Assembly (NCBI GenBank): GCA_030220185.1
Contig: JASPKZ010009915.1
Coordinates: 1 to 64,000, forward strand
Reading direction: 5' to 3'
From: Diploptera punctata
Taxonomy: Eukaryota; Arthropoda; Insecta; Blattodea; Blaberidae
DNA: 64,000 nucleotides
The first letter of the stretch is position 1; the number at the start of each line of letters is the position of its first letter. The notes under the pieces are model-generated. The model was not told where the DNA came from. It did no database searches and was given only the letters and a program-made list of their open reading frames with translations. Both the position numbers and the translations under genes were made by a program. Positions 10,430 to 19,893 of this stretch are shown here, piece after piece.

Positions 10430-13230
10430 CCTTGCAGGAAGTCCATTTCAATGCGCAAAGTATAACTGCACGTATATATTAAATCAGAACAATTTTCTTC
10501 TCTTTAAATATCAATGCTCTTCTCATATCTGAAAGTGGCTAAATCCCATCATTACCTCCTCTTTAATTAACATGGATGGTTATACTTTTCTTAGATATGA
10601 TCGTGTTTACAGTCGCGGGTACGGTATTGGAACTTTCGTCAGAACGGGCTCTTAATCCTAAAATTGTGTATTTATCTAATAACGAACCATCTGCTGAAAT
10701 TATGTTTATAGAAATATTTTCCAGTTTCAAAAAATGTCTTCTCTGTGTACTATACCATCCTCTTAAAATAAAAGTTATAGCTGGAATAGAATCCATTATA
10801 CAAAACGAACGAATACAATATGTTCACGTTATCGTTACGGGCGGCTTTAATATAAATATACTAGACACTGATAACAGACATACACAACAACTGATGGCTA
10901 CGTTCCAGGCTTGTGATATGACTATCCTACCCGTACAGCCTACACATCACACTCATCACTCTGAGACTTTACTTGACTTAATTGCAACTAATAATCCAGA
11001 CAGAGTACTTACTCACGGGCAACTGCCAGCCACTGCAATATCAATACATGATGTTATATTCTTAGTATATTGGCTGCTGCAGTGTCCTAATCCGACTCGA
11101 AACACTATTACGTATAGAGACTTAAAACATATAGATAATGCAGCCCTAATTGAAGAAACTATGCAGATGCCGTGGCATTCAATATGGACGCTGCATTCTG
11201 TAGACAAAAAAGTTGAGGCACTAAAAAAATTGCCTTATATTACAATTATATAACAGACACGCCTCACTGAAAACTAAACTCGTGAAACGATGTCCTGCAC
11301 CCTGGATAAACTCTTTCAATTCGTAATATGATGACTGATAGAGACGCAGCCCATAAGAAATATAGACTCGACAAAACAGACACAAGTCTCAGTCAATATA
11401 AACAGTTACGTAATAAGATAAATCAAGCTACCAGAAACGCCAAACTGAGACATTTATACAGCCTAACAGATACCAATACTTCAGAAATTTGGAAAAACTC
11501 GAACAGAATGGGAATTGGGAGAAAATACACTCAAGTAGACAAACTACCAGTTTCCCTGGACACACTCAATAATCACTTCACAGGCATAATTGCTGCTCCA
11601 AAAGATAAAGAACTAACAATAAATGAATTATTACTGACAAATCAATCCGACAGAGAACATTTCCACTTCTCATATCTTACAGATTACGCCGTAAAGGAAG
11701 CCATCATGCGAACAAAAATCAAAGCAGAAGGAAATGACCGTATAAATATTACTTTACTGAATAAACTAATCGACGATATACTACCTACTATAACTCATAT
11801 TTTGAACTCCTCGCTAAAAACTTCTACATATCCCTCATTGTGGAAACAAGCCCTCGTACGCCCACTGCCTAAAGTTAAAACGTCCTCAACTCTGAACGAC
11901 TTTCGACCCATTAGCATTTTACCTACCCCTTCAAAAGCTCTGGAATGATTAGTACATAAACAACTAACTGACTACCTAAATGAATACAACCTTTTAGATC
12001 AGTTTCAGTCAGGATTCAGGGCAGAAGACAATACAAATACTGTTCTACTAAATATTTGCGAAGACATACGCGAAGGTGCTGATAATCGAAAACTTACCAT
12101 TCTTACATTACTGGACTTTAGTAAAGCATTCGACACGATAAATTTGGACTTACTGTTGCATAAACTTAAAACCCTCTTACTCTCTGAAAGTGCCACGCAG
12201 TAGTTGAATTTCTACCTTCATGAGCGCCAGCAATCTGTTGTAGGAAATCATGCATTATGATCTTCTTGGTCCATTAATATAAACTGGAGTTCCATAGGGT
12301 TTGGTGCTTGGGCTTTTACTTTCTTCAGTCTACATAAATGACATATCCAACTCCCTAAAGCATTGCAAACATAATTTATTTGCGGACATCATGCTATACT
12401 ACATCCACACAGGCAAATATTCTCTAAATGACGCTGTTGCCAAACTAAACAAGGTTCTTCACTCACTAATCACTTGGACAGTTTTATATGGATTGCAATT
12501 AAATCCTAGAAAAAAGTAACAGTCAACCATTATGAGTCACCAGAGACTATTATCTACAATTAACCTAAACACAGTTTCTCGTATGTGTCACTTAATGGAG
12601 TTCAAATCCCTTATAACGAGACAGTAAAATTTCTTGGAGTATTTAGTCACAACTTAATTGGAATACACAAATAACCATGCATGTAAAACAGTCTTCTCAA
12701 AATATATTAATTAAATCGCGTGAGAAATTGTCTGCCATTTGCCTTTAGGAAATGTTAGTAGAAACACTTGCAATGCCCCAGTTTTATTATTGTGACACTC
12801 TTTTTACAGATTTAAATATTATTTTCACTCAAAGACTTCAACGTGTTCATAATTCTTGCGCACGTTTTATTTGTGGTATTCGCGAATTTGACCCATATTA
12901 CACCGTCCCTGGAATAATTATCGTGGCTTCGTCTCAGAGATCGTAGGACTGTTCATTCCCTATTCCTTCTCTATAAAATACTTCAAACATCCTCGCCTAA
13001 TTTTTATCATGCCGCTTCATCAGACTATCCCACACACATAATCTTGACACTCGATCCCATCAGCACATTTTCCTTTATATCCCTCCTCATCACTCTGTAT
13101 ATTATTCATTATCATTTACGGTCTCACTTACCAAAACATGGGATTCCCTTCCGCCCTATGTCAGAGATTGTCAAACTATAACATCCTTCAAAAACAAACT
13201 AAAGAATTATTTAATAACAAACTAACTTAT
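10430..13230 (+). pseudogene. LINE-B endonuclease-reverse transcriptase remnant
   Basis: The endonuclease is read in pieces: VHFNAQSI near 10445, LINMDGYTFLRYDRV near 10570, TGGFNINILDTDN near 10840, and a PTHHTHHSETLLDLIATN block near 10940. The RT follows from 11328 with DFRPISILPTPSKALE, FQSGFRAEDNT, motif A LLDFSKAFDTINLDLL, a decayed motif B and motif C (about 12290-12400; LFADIMLY in place of YADD), and LNPRKK. The C-terminal domain is scattered over 12560-13230 (QRLQRVHNSCARFICGI). Stops and frameshifts occur throughout. Confidence 0.72.
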
Positions 13231-13607
13231 ACACCTCACAGATAGTATTCTTTTAACAATTAATAAATTTAATTATTTATGAATATAATATTAAGATTAA
13301 CAAATATTTTATTTTTTTAAATTTTGTATAATCGTAAAATTAGTTTTGTATATCTCATTATTTTTCTATGTTTTTATATACACTAGACAGGGACAATTTA
13401 ATATGTCTTGCTTGTATACATTTTATTATTAGTTTTAGTCTTAATTTTAACTAACATTAACTGGTTGCATTATAGATCGTAATATATATTATCCTTTTGA
13501 TCAAATTTTTATTTAGCATTTGATATTAGAGTTCATTGTGATTGTTATATTCTGTCCTGATGAGTGAAAGAGAAGGCCACCAGGCTTAATAAATAAATAA
13601 ATAAATA

Positions 13608-14490
13608 AACCTAAATCTAAAACGCCTAAAAATTGCATGCTAATTTATGTATAACAACTATGCCAAATAATAATTAAAGCACGGTCCCAATTAATTCGTA
13701 AAAACAGTCATAATAATATTTGTAACTAAATGTATTGTAACATCTTAAATGTCAACATATGTTACCTATCCGTTACATGTAAGAACTGTAATATTTTTAA
13801 TAAATAATGATATTCATTTTTTTTTGTTCATACTTCTTCGTTAATGAATTACCTCAGTATTGAAGTAATAATATAGGGCAGTACCTACAAAATTATCTAC
13901 ATCACAGCCAATTTATGAATGGTTACTGCTATTAATTAATTTATTTTTGTTCAACGATAAAGTGAGTTTTCCAAATATCTATATAATATTATAACGAAAG
14001 GCATGGTTTTAAAATACCGATTATCTCAACTATTGGGAGAACATACAGGGTCCCCTCGTTGTTTATATACTTTCATATAAACAAAAGGGGCCAAAAATAC
14101 TAATACATGTGTTATGGTTTTGTCGTGTACTTTATATTGTTATTTTGTTTAGATTTTTTGTCCACCGGTAATTGTTTTGGGTTAACATCGTTGCCTCATA
14201 CGAAACGGGCACGCGTTCGGTCTCCAGTTGGGAAACGTTTGCTGGGTAAAATCATGTCGAGTTTTTTATTCACCTTTATGATAAATTTGGGAACATTTAA
14301 AAGCACAAATGTTCCCCGATAGCAATTGATCATTATAACCATCCCATCATATTCTCATTGCTCAGTAACTTACAAGTATGTGAATGAATGCTGTGGTATG
14401 TGATACAAGTTCCTGCTGACTCGGAGGTAGCCATGCTTTGAACTGATCCCTCCTCATTCGGAGAGCCTCTCCATGTCCTTGCGTTTTCAA
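13608..14490. other. AT-rich sequence, no gene seen
   Basis: No element boundary or convincing ORF was found between the LINE-B tail and the Helitron start. A 71-codon frame at 14107-14322 has no recognisable motif. Confidence 0.45.
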
Positions 14491-15249
14491 TCTTATAAAA
14501 ACAATTAATATGTTTTGTTTGTTTGTTTGTATGTTTGTTTGTTTGTTCTTACTTTATGCGCGGCCATACCTTTGATCCGATTGTGGTGTTTTTTTTGCAA
14601 AACGTTCAGGCGATTCCCGCGATGAACATAGGCTATACGAGAGTTGTGATGCTCAACTCCTACATCCTTAAAAATCGCCCTATGTGGTGAAAAACTTTAG
14701 AAAAGTAGGGCTTGGGACATTTAATATGGCTTACGCTGCCTAAACCATAAAAAATACACGAAATTAATGTACACAGAAATTAATATCTTAAAATCCTCTA
14801 CAAAAACGTCCGCGACAGCATATGTGTATCTCTTACGGATAACTCACAATAACCATTTATATCTTTCATTGATACCAAGAGATTAATACCCATTCGGCGG
14901 AACCTTTCATCTTTATTATTGAAGGTAAAACTCTAATGTGAAAAAAGTAGCTCTTCGGACGCTTAAATGGCTTACGCTGCCTAAAGCGTAAGGAATACCC
15001 AAAACTATTGTACACAGAAATGCATATCTCAAAACGCTCTACAAAAAAGGCAGCGACAGCATATGTTTTTTCTCTTACGGGTAACTCTCAAATAACCACT
15101 TTTATCTTTCATTGTTATCAAGAGTCCCGCGCCATAGCCGAGTGGTTAAGGTAAAAAGTCTTGGCGACGAACTGGGGACTTATGCTGGTTCGAGTCGCCA
15201 TGTGAGAAGAAATTTTCCTCATGGACTTTCGGCAAGTATGGGACCGGTG

Positions 15250-15870
15250 CACAGTGGGTCAGATATGAATTCTAGCTGGAAATAATATATGTTCACTCAC
15301 CCTCATTAATGTATCTTTTATTATTTTACTCCAATATAATCGTTAAATGACAATTCTTAACTTATCTGCAAAGGAGGGTACAATTCTAATGTTTATGAAG
15401 ACAATATAAACATCGGAAGTTGCCGATGGTTAAAAACGCATCTGGTCTACATCCCAATTTTGTTATTAGCGTTGTGTGTTCAAGTGAGCTATTCTTCTTA
15501 TTCTATATGGATACTTCACCTCAAGGTTTGTAATTTTGTTAATACATTTAATGTTTTTCTTTATAACCAGATATTATGTTAAATACATGTGAAACGATAA
15601 CTTCCATGCACTAAAAATTTACATAATCATCTTATTTTCAATTGAGCTACAAAGAAAATAGTTCTGAATAGTTGTACAAATTTTAGTTATAATATAGAGT
15701 GATTTATGGACTTCAATTCCCGCACAATAATATGTGTGCAAATTATTGCGTTTTTTTAATTATCTATCTCATTACAGGCGGTAGCCAGCAACTGAGGCCT
15801 ACCGTTGCGCGATAGAATAATTGTTTGATTTAATATGGAAAATAATGTTACATTATCATTTAGTAAACAA
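15250..15870 (+). repeat. Left long inverted arm of the Transib-like element
   Basis: It aligns in reverse complement with 17115-17749. Shared landmarks are TTATCTGCAAAGGAGGGTA, TTATTCTTCTTATTCT, AACCAGATATT, GTGATTTATGGAC and CAACTGAGGCCT/CAGCTGAGGCCT. Identity by eye is roughly 70-80% with indels. Arms this long are unusual for the superfamily and may have arisen by end duplication. Confidence 0.8.
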
Positions 15871-15965
15871 ATTATGGATGGGGGATGTTAACAGAATATT
15901 TTAAATGATACTATGAATCAGTAATTATTTTGAAAATCGAATTTCTCAAACGTACCAAGTTGGGC

Positions 15966-16510
15966 GCAAGAAAGAAGAATTCAAATGAAATATTCAGATT
16001 GGCTAGGATTGGATGTTAACTTTTCCGTTATGAAGAATTAATTTAGAACTATGACAGTCGTTGGAAAATTCTGTTCCTTCTGATTATGGAATTGGAAGAC
16101 CCAAAAATAACTTTCAAAGAGGCTGGAATTAAAGAAATGTTCATTTAAGCAGGAATTCCCTCGGGATGAACTTGCTATTGCAACAGAAATATCACTTTGG
16201 TCATATGGTAAACGGGATACTGCTGATGTTTTAAAGACATTAATCAAACAACCACAAAAATAGCTTCAAAATAATAATAAACATTACAAATCACCCCGCT
16301 TAACCCCCCTATCTTCAATGTCGACGAAGCGTTGTCTTTTTTGACAATAAAGTATCAATATGACGATATATTAACATGAGACTAGGTGTCAAAAAGAGAG
16401 GTTGTGATACCTAATCCACCTTATAATGCTTCTAGGGAACCAAATTTGTTATGTTACCTTTACAAGACAGACATTTCAGCAGAAATTAGACTTTTTCTTT
16501 GTTTTTTATC
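15966..16510 (+). pseudogene. Decayed Transib-type transposase N-terminal region
   Basis: Read across frameshifts, the plus strand gives KYSDWLGLDVNFS, then GIGRPKITFKEAG, then PRDELAIATEISLWSYGKRD, then NMRLGVKKRGCD and PPYNASREPN. The series GRP-x-F, EEL-x-x-A-x-x-x-x-L, G-K-x-D-A and a Pro-Tyr segment resembles, from memory, the N-terminal part of Transib/RAG1-like proteins found in insects and hydra. The catalytic Asp/Glu core is not recognisable, probably because the interior was replaced or deleted. It lies inside the RSS-bounded element and in one orientation, which supports the assignment. Confidence 0.5.
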
Positions 16511-16721
16511 CCAGCTTATTCGATAGATATTTTGGGTCTTACAATTCCATAAGCAAATGGAACAGGTTTTGTCAACGACTATCAGTGTTCTAAATTCTTA
16601 ATAACGGGAAAGTTTACATTTGCTCTTAGCCAATCAGAGTTGTCTTTGTTGTTAAATGTGGTGCATCTAACACTGAAGATATTACTAGTCTTGCTCTCCA
16701 ATACTATGAAGTCTTAGAATC

Positions 16722-16949
16722 TTAATGTTTGACAGCGATACAGTTGTTCAGATGACCTTCGTCCATTTCTTCATCAGTGTGATTGCATAAAATGCTTTTC
16801 CGTGAAGGCAGGACATTGATTTTGTGAACGTGTATTGCCAGGCAGTCGTGGCCCGTTGTCATCCTTAAATGTGCTGCTTCTGTTTTTCTTGGTATGTTCG
16901 GTATATCAGTATGTTTTATTAGGCATTCCTGTTTTTCGTTACAGGCCAC
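16722..16949 (-). pseudogene. LINE RNase-H-distal zinc-binding fragment within the Transib-like element
   Basis: A 75-codon minus-strand frame reads LRMTTGHDCLAIHVHKI and then LCNHTDEEMDEGHLNNC. The TGHDCL-H-H-I motif followed by C-x-H-C spacing is typical of the zinc-binding segment after the RT or RNase H in several insect LINEs. It is opposite in orientation to the transposase remnant, so it is probably a LINE fragment that landed in the element. It may explain the loss of the catalytic part. Confidence 0.5.
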
Positions 16950-17114
16950 ATTTGAAGTGTATTGTCATTCATAATAGTGTATTTCAGTAGAAATGTAACT
17001 TCTTTTCTGTCGCACAACTTCCTGTGTTTTAGAAAATCGCTTTTAAAAAATGTTATAAAAAATATATTTAAAACGATCTCCGAATACCCCTAACTACAAT
17101 TGATTAACAGAGTG

Positions 17115-17749
17115 TCAATTATTGCCTCCATCGATCACTTTTCTTTCTATATTGAATCAAACAATTCTCTGCGCGCGAAGAAAGGCCTCAGCTGCCGGCC
17201 GCCTCCTCTAATAAAAAAGCTAATTAAAAAAAACGCAATACTTTGCACACATATAATTGTGCGAGGATTGAGGTCCATAAATCACTCCATATTCTAACTA
17301 AATTTTGTACTAATATTCAGAACTGTTTATTTGTAGCTCAATTTAAAGTAAAACGATTGTGTAATTTTTATAGTGTTTCGAAAGTATGATTCCACGTGTA
17401 TTTAACACAATATCTGGTTGTACAGAAGCATGTTACATATATTAATGAAAAGTACAAACCTTGAGGTAAAGTATCCATACAGAATAAGAAGAATAACTCA
17501 CTGACCTTTATGCAAAACGTATATATTTCTACAGCTCGGTACATAACTGGGATGCGGACCAGATGAGTTCTAAACTGTCGGCAAATACCAATATTTGTAT
17601 TGTCTACATCAATTTTAGAATTCTACCCTCCTTTGCAGATAAGTGAAGAACAGTCATCCGACAATAATTTTAAAGTGAAGGAAGATGGTTTGGCGAGAGT
17701 TAGTAAAATATTTTTTTTTCCAGCTAGATTTCATATCTGGCCCACTGTG
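17115..17749 (-). repeat. Right long inverted arm of the Transib-like element
   Basis: This is the reverse-complement partner of 15250-15870, ending in CCCACTGTG at 17741-17749. The outermost 39 bp hold heptamer, 23-bp spacer and an all-A nonamer position. The inner limit is approximate. Confidence 0.8.
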
Positions 17750-18668
17750 CGGTGCCCACCCAGCATCGTGAGGCATTTGGGTAGCTACAATAAGTAACGC
17801 CTCCAGGTTGATAATACAAGCTATAACGGCTAGAGGATCCGACATCCTGACAACATGTCATCCTACACTGGCTACATGATCGTCTAATTCTGTGATTAAC
17901 ACATGTGTATGTGAGGCCAACAGCCAGCTGGTCAGCCAAAAGTATTCTAGGCCTGTCGCGCTTTGAGTTTTTTTTATACCAAGAAGATCGGATAAGCAGA
18001 TTCCCGGGCAAGCGTGCTCTGTCATACCGTTCATCCGATTGTGATGGGGCTTTTTGAAAAATGTTCAGTAGATTCAGGGACTGAACATAGGCTATAAGAG
18101 AGTTGTAATGCTCAACCACGTCACCCCTAAAAATCACCCTTTTGTAGTGAAGACGTGAAATAAATTCCCTATTTTGACGCATAAATGGCTTACGCTGCCT
18201 AAACCATAACAAATACACAAATTGATGTACACAGAATTGAACATCTAAAAAACTCTACAAAAAAGTAGAGTATAACAGCTCACGGCTGGTGGTATAAAAA
18301 CACATTAACATTTATTTAGGAGTAGCAGCGCACGCCGGGTATTAGCTAGTAAATAATAATTCTGTGATTAGAAGTTTGAACGTCCTCATCCGACAGGTCA
18401 TCCCAGGGTCAAATGGAACACGTATAAGCACTACAAAAGGAGAAGTAGAACTGAAACTAAAAAAGTAACAAATACGATATTATACAAAAAAAAACGATAT
18501 TATAATTAGTGTTTAATCAGTTGGTTGACGTTACATGTTGTTGCATATTTTACACAAAGTAATGCAATTAATTGATTTGGCGTTACATGATGAAAATCTA
18601 TTTTCATGTTAATTAAATAGAAATAGAACTGTTAACGGTTTATATGATTTTCAGATTTTTTAAAATAC

Positions 18669-18717
18669 AAATTCGTTACAGCTGTTTCAGTATTGTGTAC
18701 GTTCTTTAGACGAATTT
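18669..18717 (-). ncRNA. Degenerate hammerhead in the opposite arm
   Basis: This is the minus-strand counterpart of 19783-19831. Stem I (AAATTCGT/ACGAATTT), GAAAC and stem III (ACAG/CTGT) are kept. The core reads CTAAAGA instead of CTGAAGA and stem II has mismatches. Loss of the conserved core G should abolish cleavage. Confidence 0.65.
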
Positions 18718-19078
18718 TATGATGATTATAATTTAATGTTGTTGTTATATATAAACTCCAAGTGCATAAAAACTGTAACTATGCAACTGAATATAAACAA
18801 ACAAATTTTAACAAACCTTCTCTTATTATGAAATTAAAAGAGGCGATACATTTAAATGCAGTTGAGAATTTAACAGCCTATTACTCTTTTCCAATTTATT
18901 TATCTGTACAAAAAAATACATCTTTCAGAAATTGTAGAGATAAATCAATTCAAGAAGAATAGTAGGCTGTTAAATTCCCAACCGGATTTTAATGTTTCGC
19001 CTATTTAATCTATAATAAGAGAGTGTTTTAACTTGTTTTTATATGCAGTTGTATAGTTACAGTTGTTATATACTGAAG

Positions 19079-19744
19079 TATATATATAATTCACTCACAG
19101 TGTTCTGCTCAAGAGCAGGTTTTTCACTGCAACTCAGCATTCTCCACTCTTTCCTTAACTCAGCTTTCTTTTTGTATATGCGTACAAACCGTTTATTTTA
19201 ATATTGTCTATCATCTGATGTCTTTTTCTGCCTCTTACTTTCTTTCCGTTAACCATTCCTTCTATGGTATCCTTCAGCAGGCAGTTTCTTCTTAGCCAGT
19301 GGCCAATCAAATTTCTTTCCCTCTTCTTTTTTAGTTCCATCATTGTTCTTCTTTCACCTACTCTGTCTAGCACATCTTTATTTCTTACTTCGTCCATTTT
19401 ATACGTTCCATTCTTTTCCATATCCACACCTGAAAAGCTTGCAATCGCTTTTACTCATTCCGTCGTAATGTCCAAGTCTCTGCACCATACAATTCTACAC
19501 TCCATACAAAGCACTTCACTAGCCTCTTCCGTAATTATTTTGCCAAAGATCCGCAGACAATGCTTCTCTTTTTGTTGAAAGCTTCTTTTGCCATTGCTAT
19601 CCTCTGCTTCACTTCTTGACCCAGTACATGTTACTGTTACAATCCAAGTGTTTGAGGCTCTTCACTTGCTCAATGGCCTCTTAATTCCTCTTGTTTATCT
19701 TCGTTGGTGTCTTTCCTATAATTAAGGCTTTCGTCTTATTTATA
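19079..19744 (-). pseudogene. LINE-F 3' fragment inserted in the palindromic element
   Basis: The minus strand gives NINKTKALIIGKTPTKIN, EQVKSLKHLD and then, in an open frame at 19155-19427, a C-terminus with DEVRNKDVLDRVGERRTMM, LIGHWLRRNCLLKDTIEG and VRGRKRHQMIDNIKINGLY. These are typical LINE ORF2 C-terminal blocks I know from cockroach genomes. The 3' end has a short (TA)n tail (19079-19091). The copy is truncated at the RT side near 19740 and sits exactly where the palindrome's right arm is interrupted. Confidence 0.75.
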
Positions 19745-19782
19745 TTATATATATAATAACACATTAATTTGTAATCATGATA

Positions 19783-19831
19783 AAATTCGTCTGAAGAAGG
19801 TACAAAGTACTGAAACAGCTGTAACGAATTT
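19783..19831 (+). ncRNA. Hammerhead ribozyme, apparently complete
   Basis: Stem I AAATTCGT (19783-19790) pairs perfectly with ACGAATTT (19824-19831). The core CTGAAGA follows (19791-19797), with one extra A. Stem II is GGTAC/GTACT closed by AAA. GAA (19812-19814) is next, then a loopless stem III ACAG/CTGT (19815-19822). The cleavage triplet is GTA, with the predicted cut between 19823 and 19824. Very short stem III is characteristic of Penelope-associated hammerheads, which often work as dimers. The extra A after the core may reduce activity. Confidence 0.7.
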
Positions 19832-19893
19832 GTATTTTAATAAATCTGAAATTCATATAAAACATTAAGAGTTTATTTTTATTTAATTAACAT

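Larger units (their letters stand above)
9370..13607 (+). mobile_element. LINE-B, old CR1/Jockey-like LINE
   Basis: A ~4.2-kb decayed element in the order ORF1, endonuclease, RT, C-terminus, and a terminal (TAAA)n tract at 13588-13607 preceded by GAGAAGGCCACCAGGCTTAA. The 5' limit is uncertain; 9370 is where the ORF1 leader seems to begin. No target duplication was found. Related copies are the minus-strand element at 41226-42955 and the tail at 61400-61480. Many stops and frameshifts make it considerably older than LINE-A. Confidence 0.75.
15250..17749. mobile_element. Transib-like DNA transposon with RSS-like termini
   Basis: Exactly 2500 bp, flanked by 5-bp GC-rich duplications CGGTG (15245-15249, 17750-17754). 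Both ends begin with CACAGTG, the consensus heptamer of V(D)J recombination signals. It is followed by 23 bp that are 21/23 identical between ends, then A-rich nonamer-like segments AAATAATAT (left) and AAAAAAAAA (right). Transib elements, the relatives of RAG1, are known for CAC-heptamer termini, a 23-bp spacer, an A-rich nonamer and 5-bp GC-rich target duplications. The intact SINE-A copy at 30823-31166 shows the empty site with a single CGGTG. Imperfect inverted arms extend ~620 bp inward. Confidence 0.85.
15125..17975 (+). mobile_element. SINE-A copy split by a Transib-like element
   Basis: The tRNA-derived head starts at 15125 (GCGCCATAGCCGAGTGGTTAAGG, box A; TGGTTCGAGTC, box B) and continues to 15249. 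The body resumes at 17755 after a duplicated CGGTG and runs to a T-rich 3' end at about 17975. The two pieces total about 346 bp, matching the uninterrupted copy at 30823-31166 (344 bp). Flanking TTATCAAGAG (15115-15124) and ATACCAAGAA (about 17976-17985) look like a diverged target duplication within the Helitron. Confidence 0.85.
14491..18350 (+). mobile_element. Non-autonomous Helitron-like element, split by nested insertions
   Basis: It starts with TCTTATAAAA directly after an A and carries a GTTTGTTTG-rich 5' region. The body has two related modules, each with a GGCTTACGCTGCCTAAA segment and a GACAGCATATG segment, and it ends in GGGTATTAGCTAGT at 18337-18350. TC at the 5' end, CTAGT at the 3' end and a small GC hairpin just upstream (AGCG CA CGCC) fit the Helitron pattern. 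The element occupies 14491-15124 and 17976-18350; the rest is the SINE-A/Transib nest. Excluding the insert it is about 1.0 kb, close to the 975-bp copy at 49176-50150. No Rep/Hel coding is present. Confidence 0.7.
18606..19893. mobile_element. Palindromic Penelope-like element with hammerhead motifs
   Basis: Left arm 18606-18868 pairs in reverse complement with 18961-19078 plus 19745-19893. Landmarks are ATGTTAATTAAATA, ACAAATTCGTTACAGCTG, ACTGTAACTAT and AATTTAACAGCCTA. A ~90-bp loop separates the arms and a LINE-F copy interrupts the right arm. Each arm carries a hammerhead ribozyme motif. Inverted terminal repeats with hammerheads are known for Penelope-like retroelements, so I assign the unit there. 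No GIY-YIG endonuclease or RT coding is visible, so it would be a short non-autonomous or truncated form. Confidence 0.65.

Noticed and set aside
11013..11207. 64-codon minus ORF inside LINE-B
   Set aside because: It is the antisense shadow of the LINE-B endonuclease; similar shadows at 6789-6983, 7298-7528, 8965-9270 and 29086-29493 were left out.
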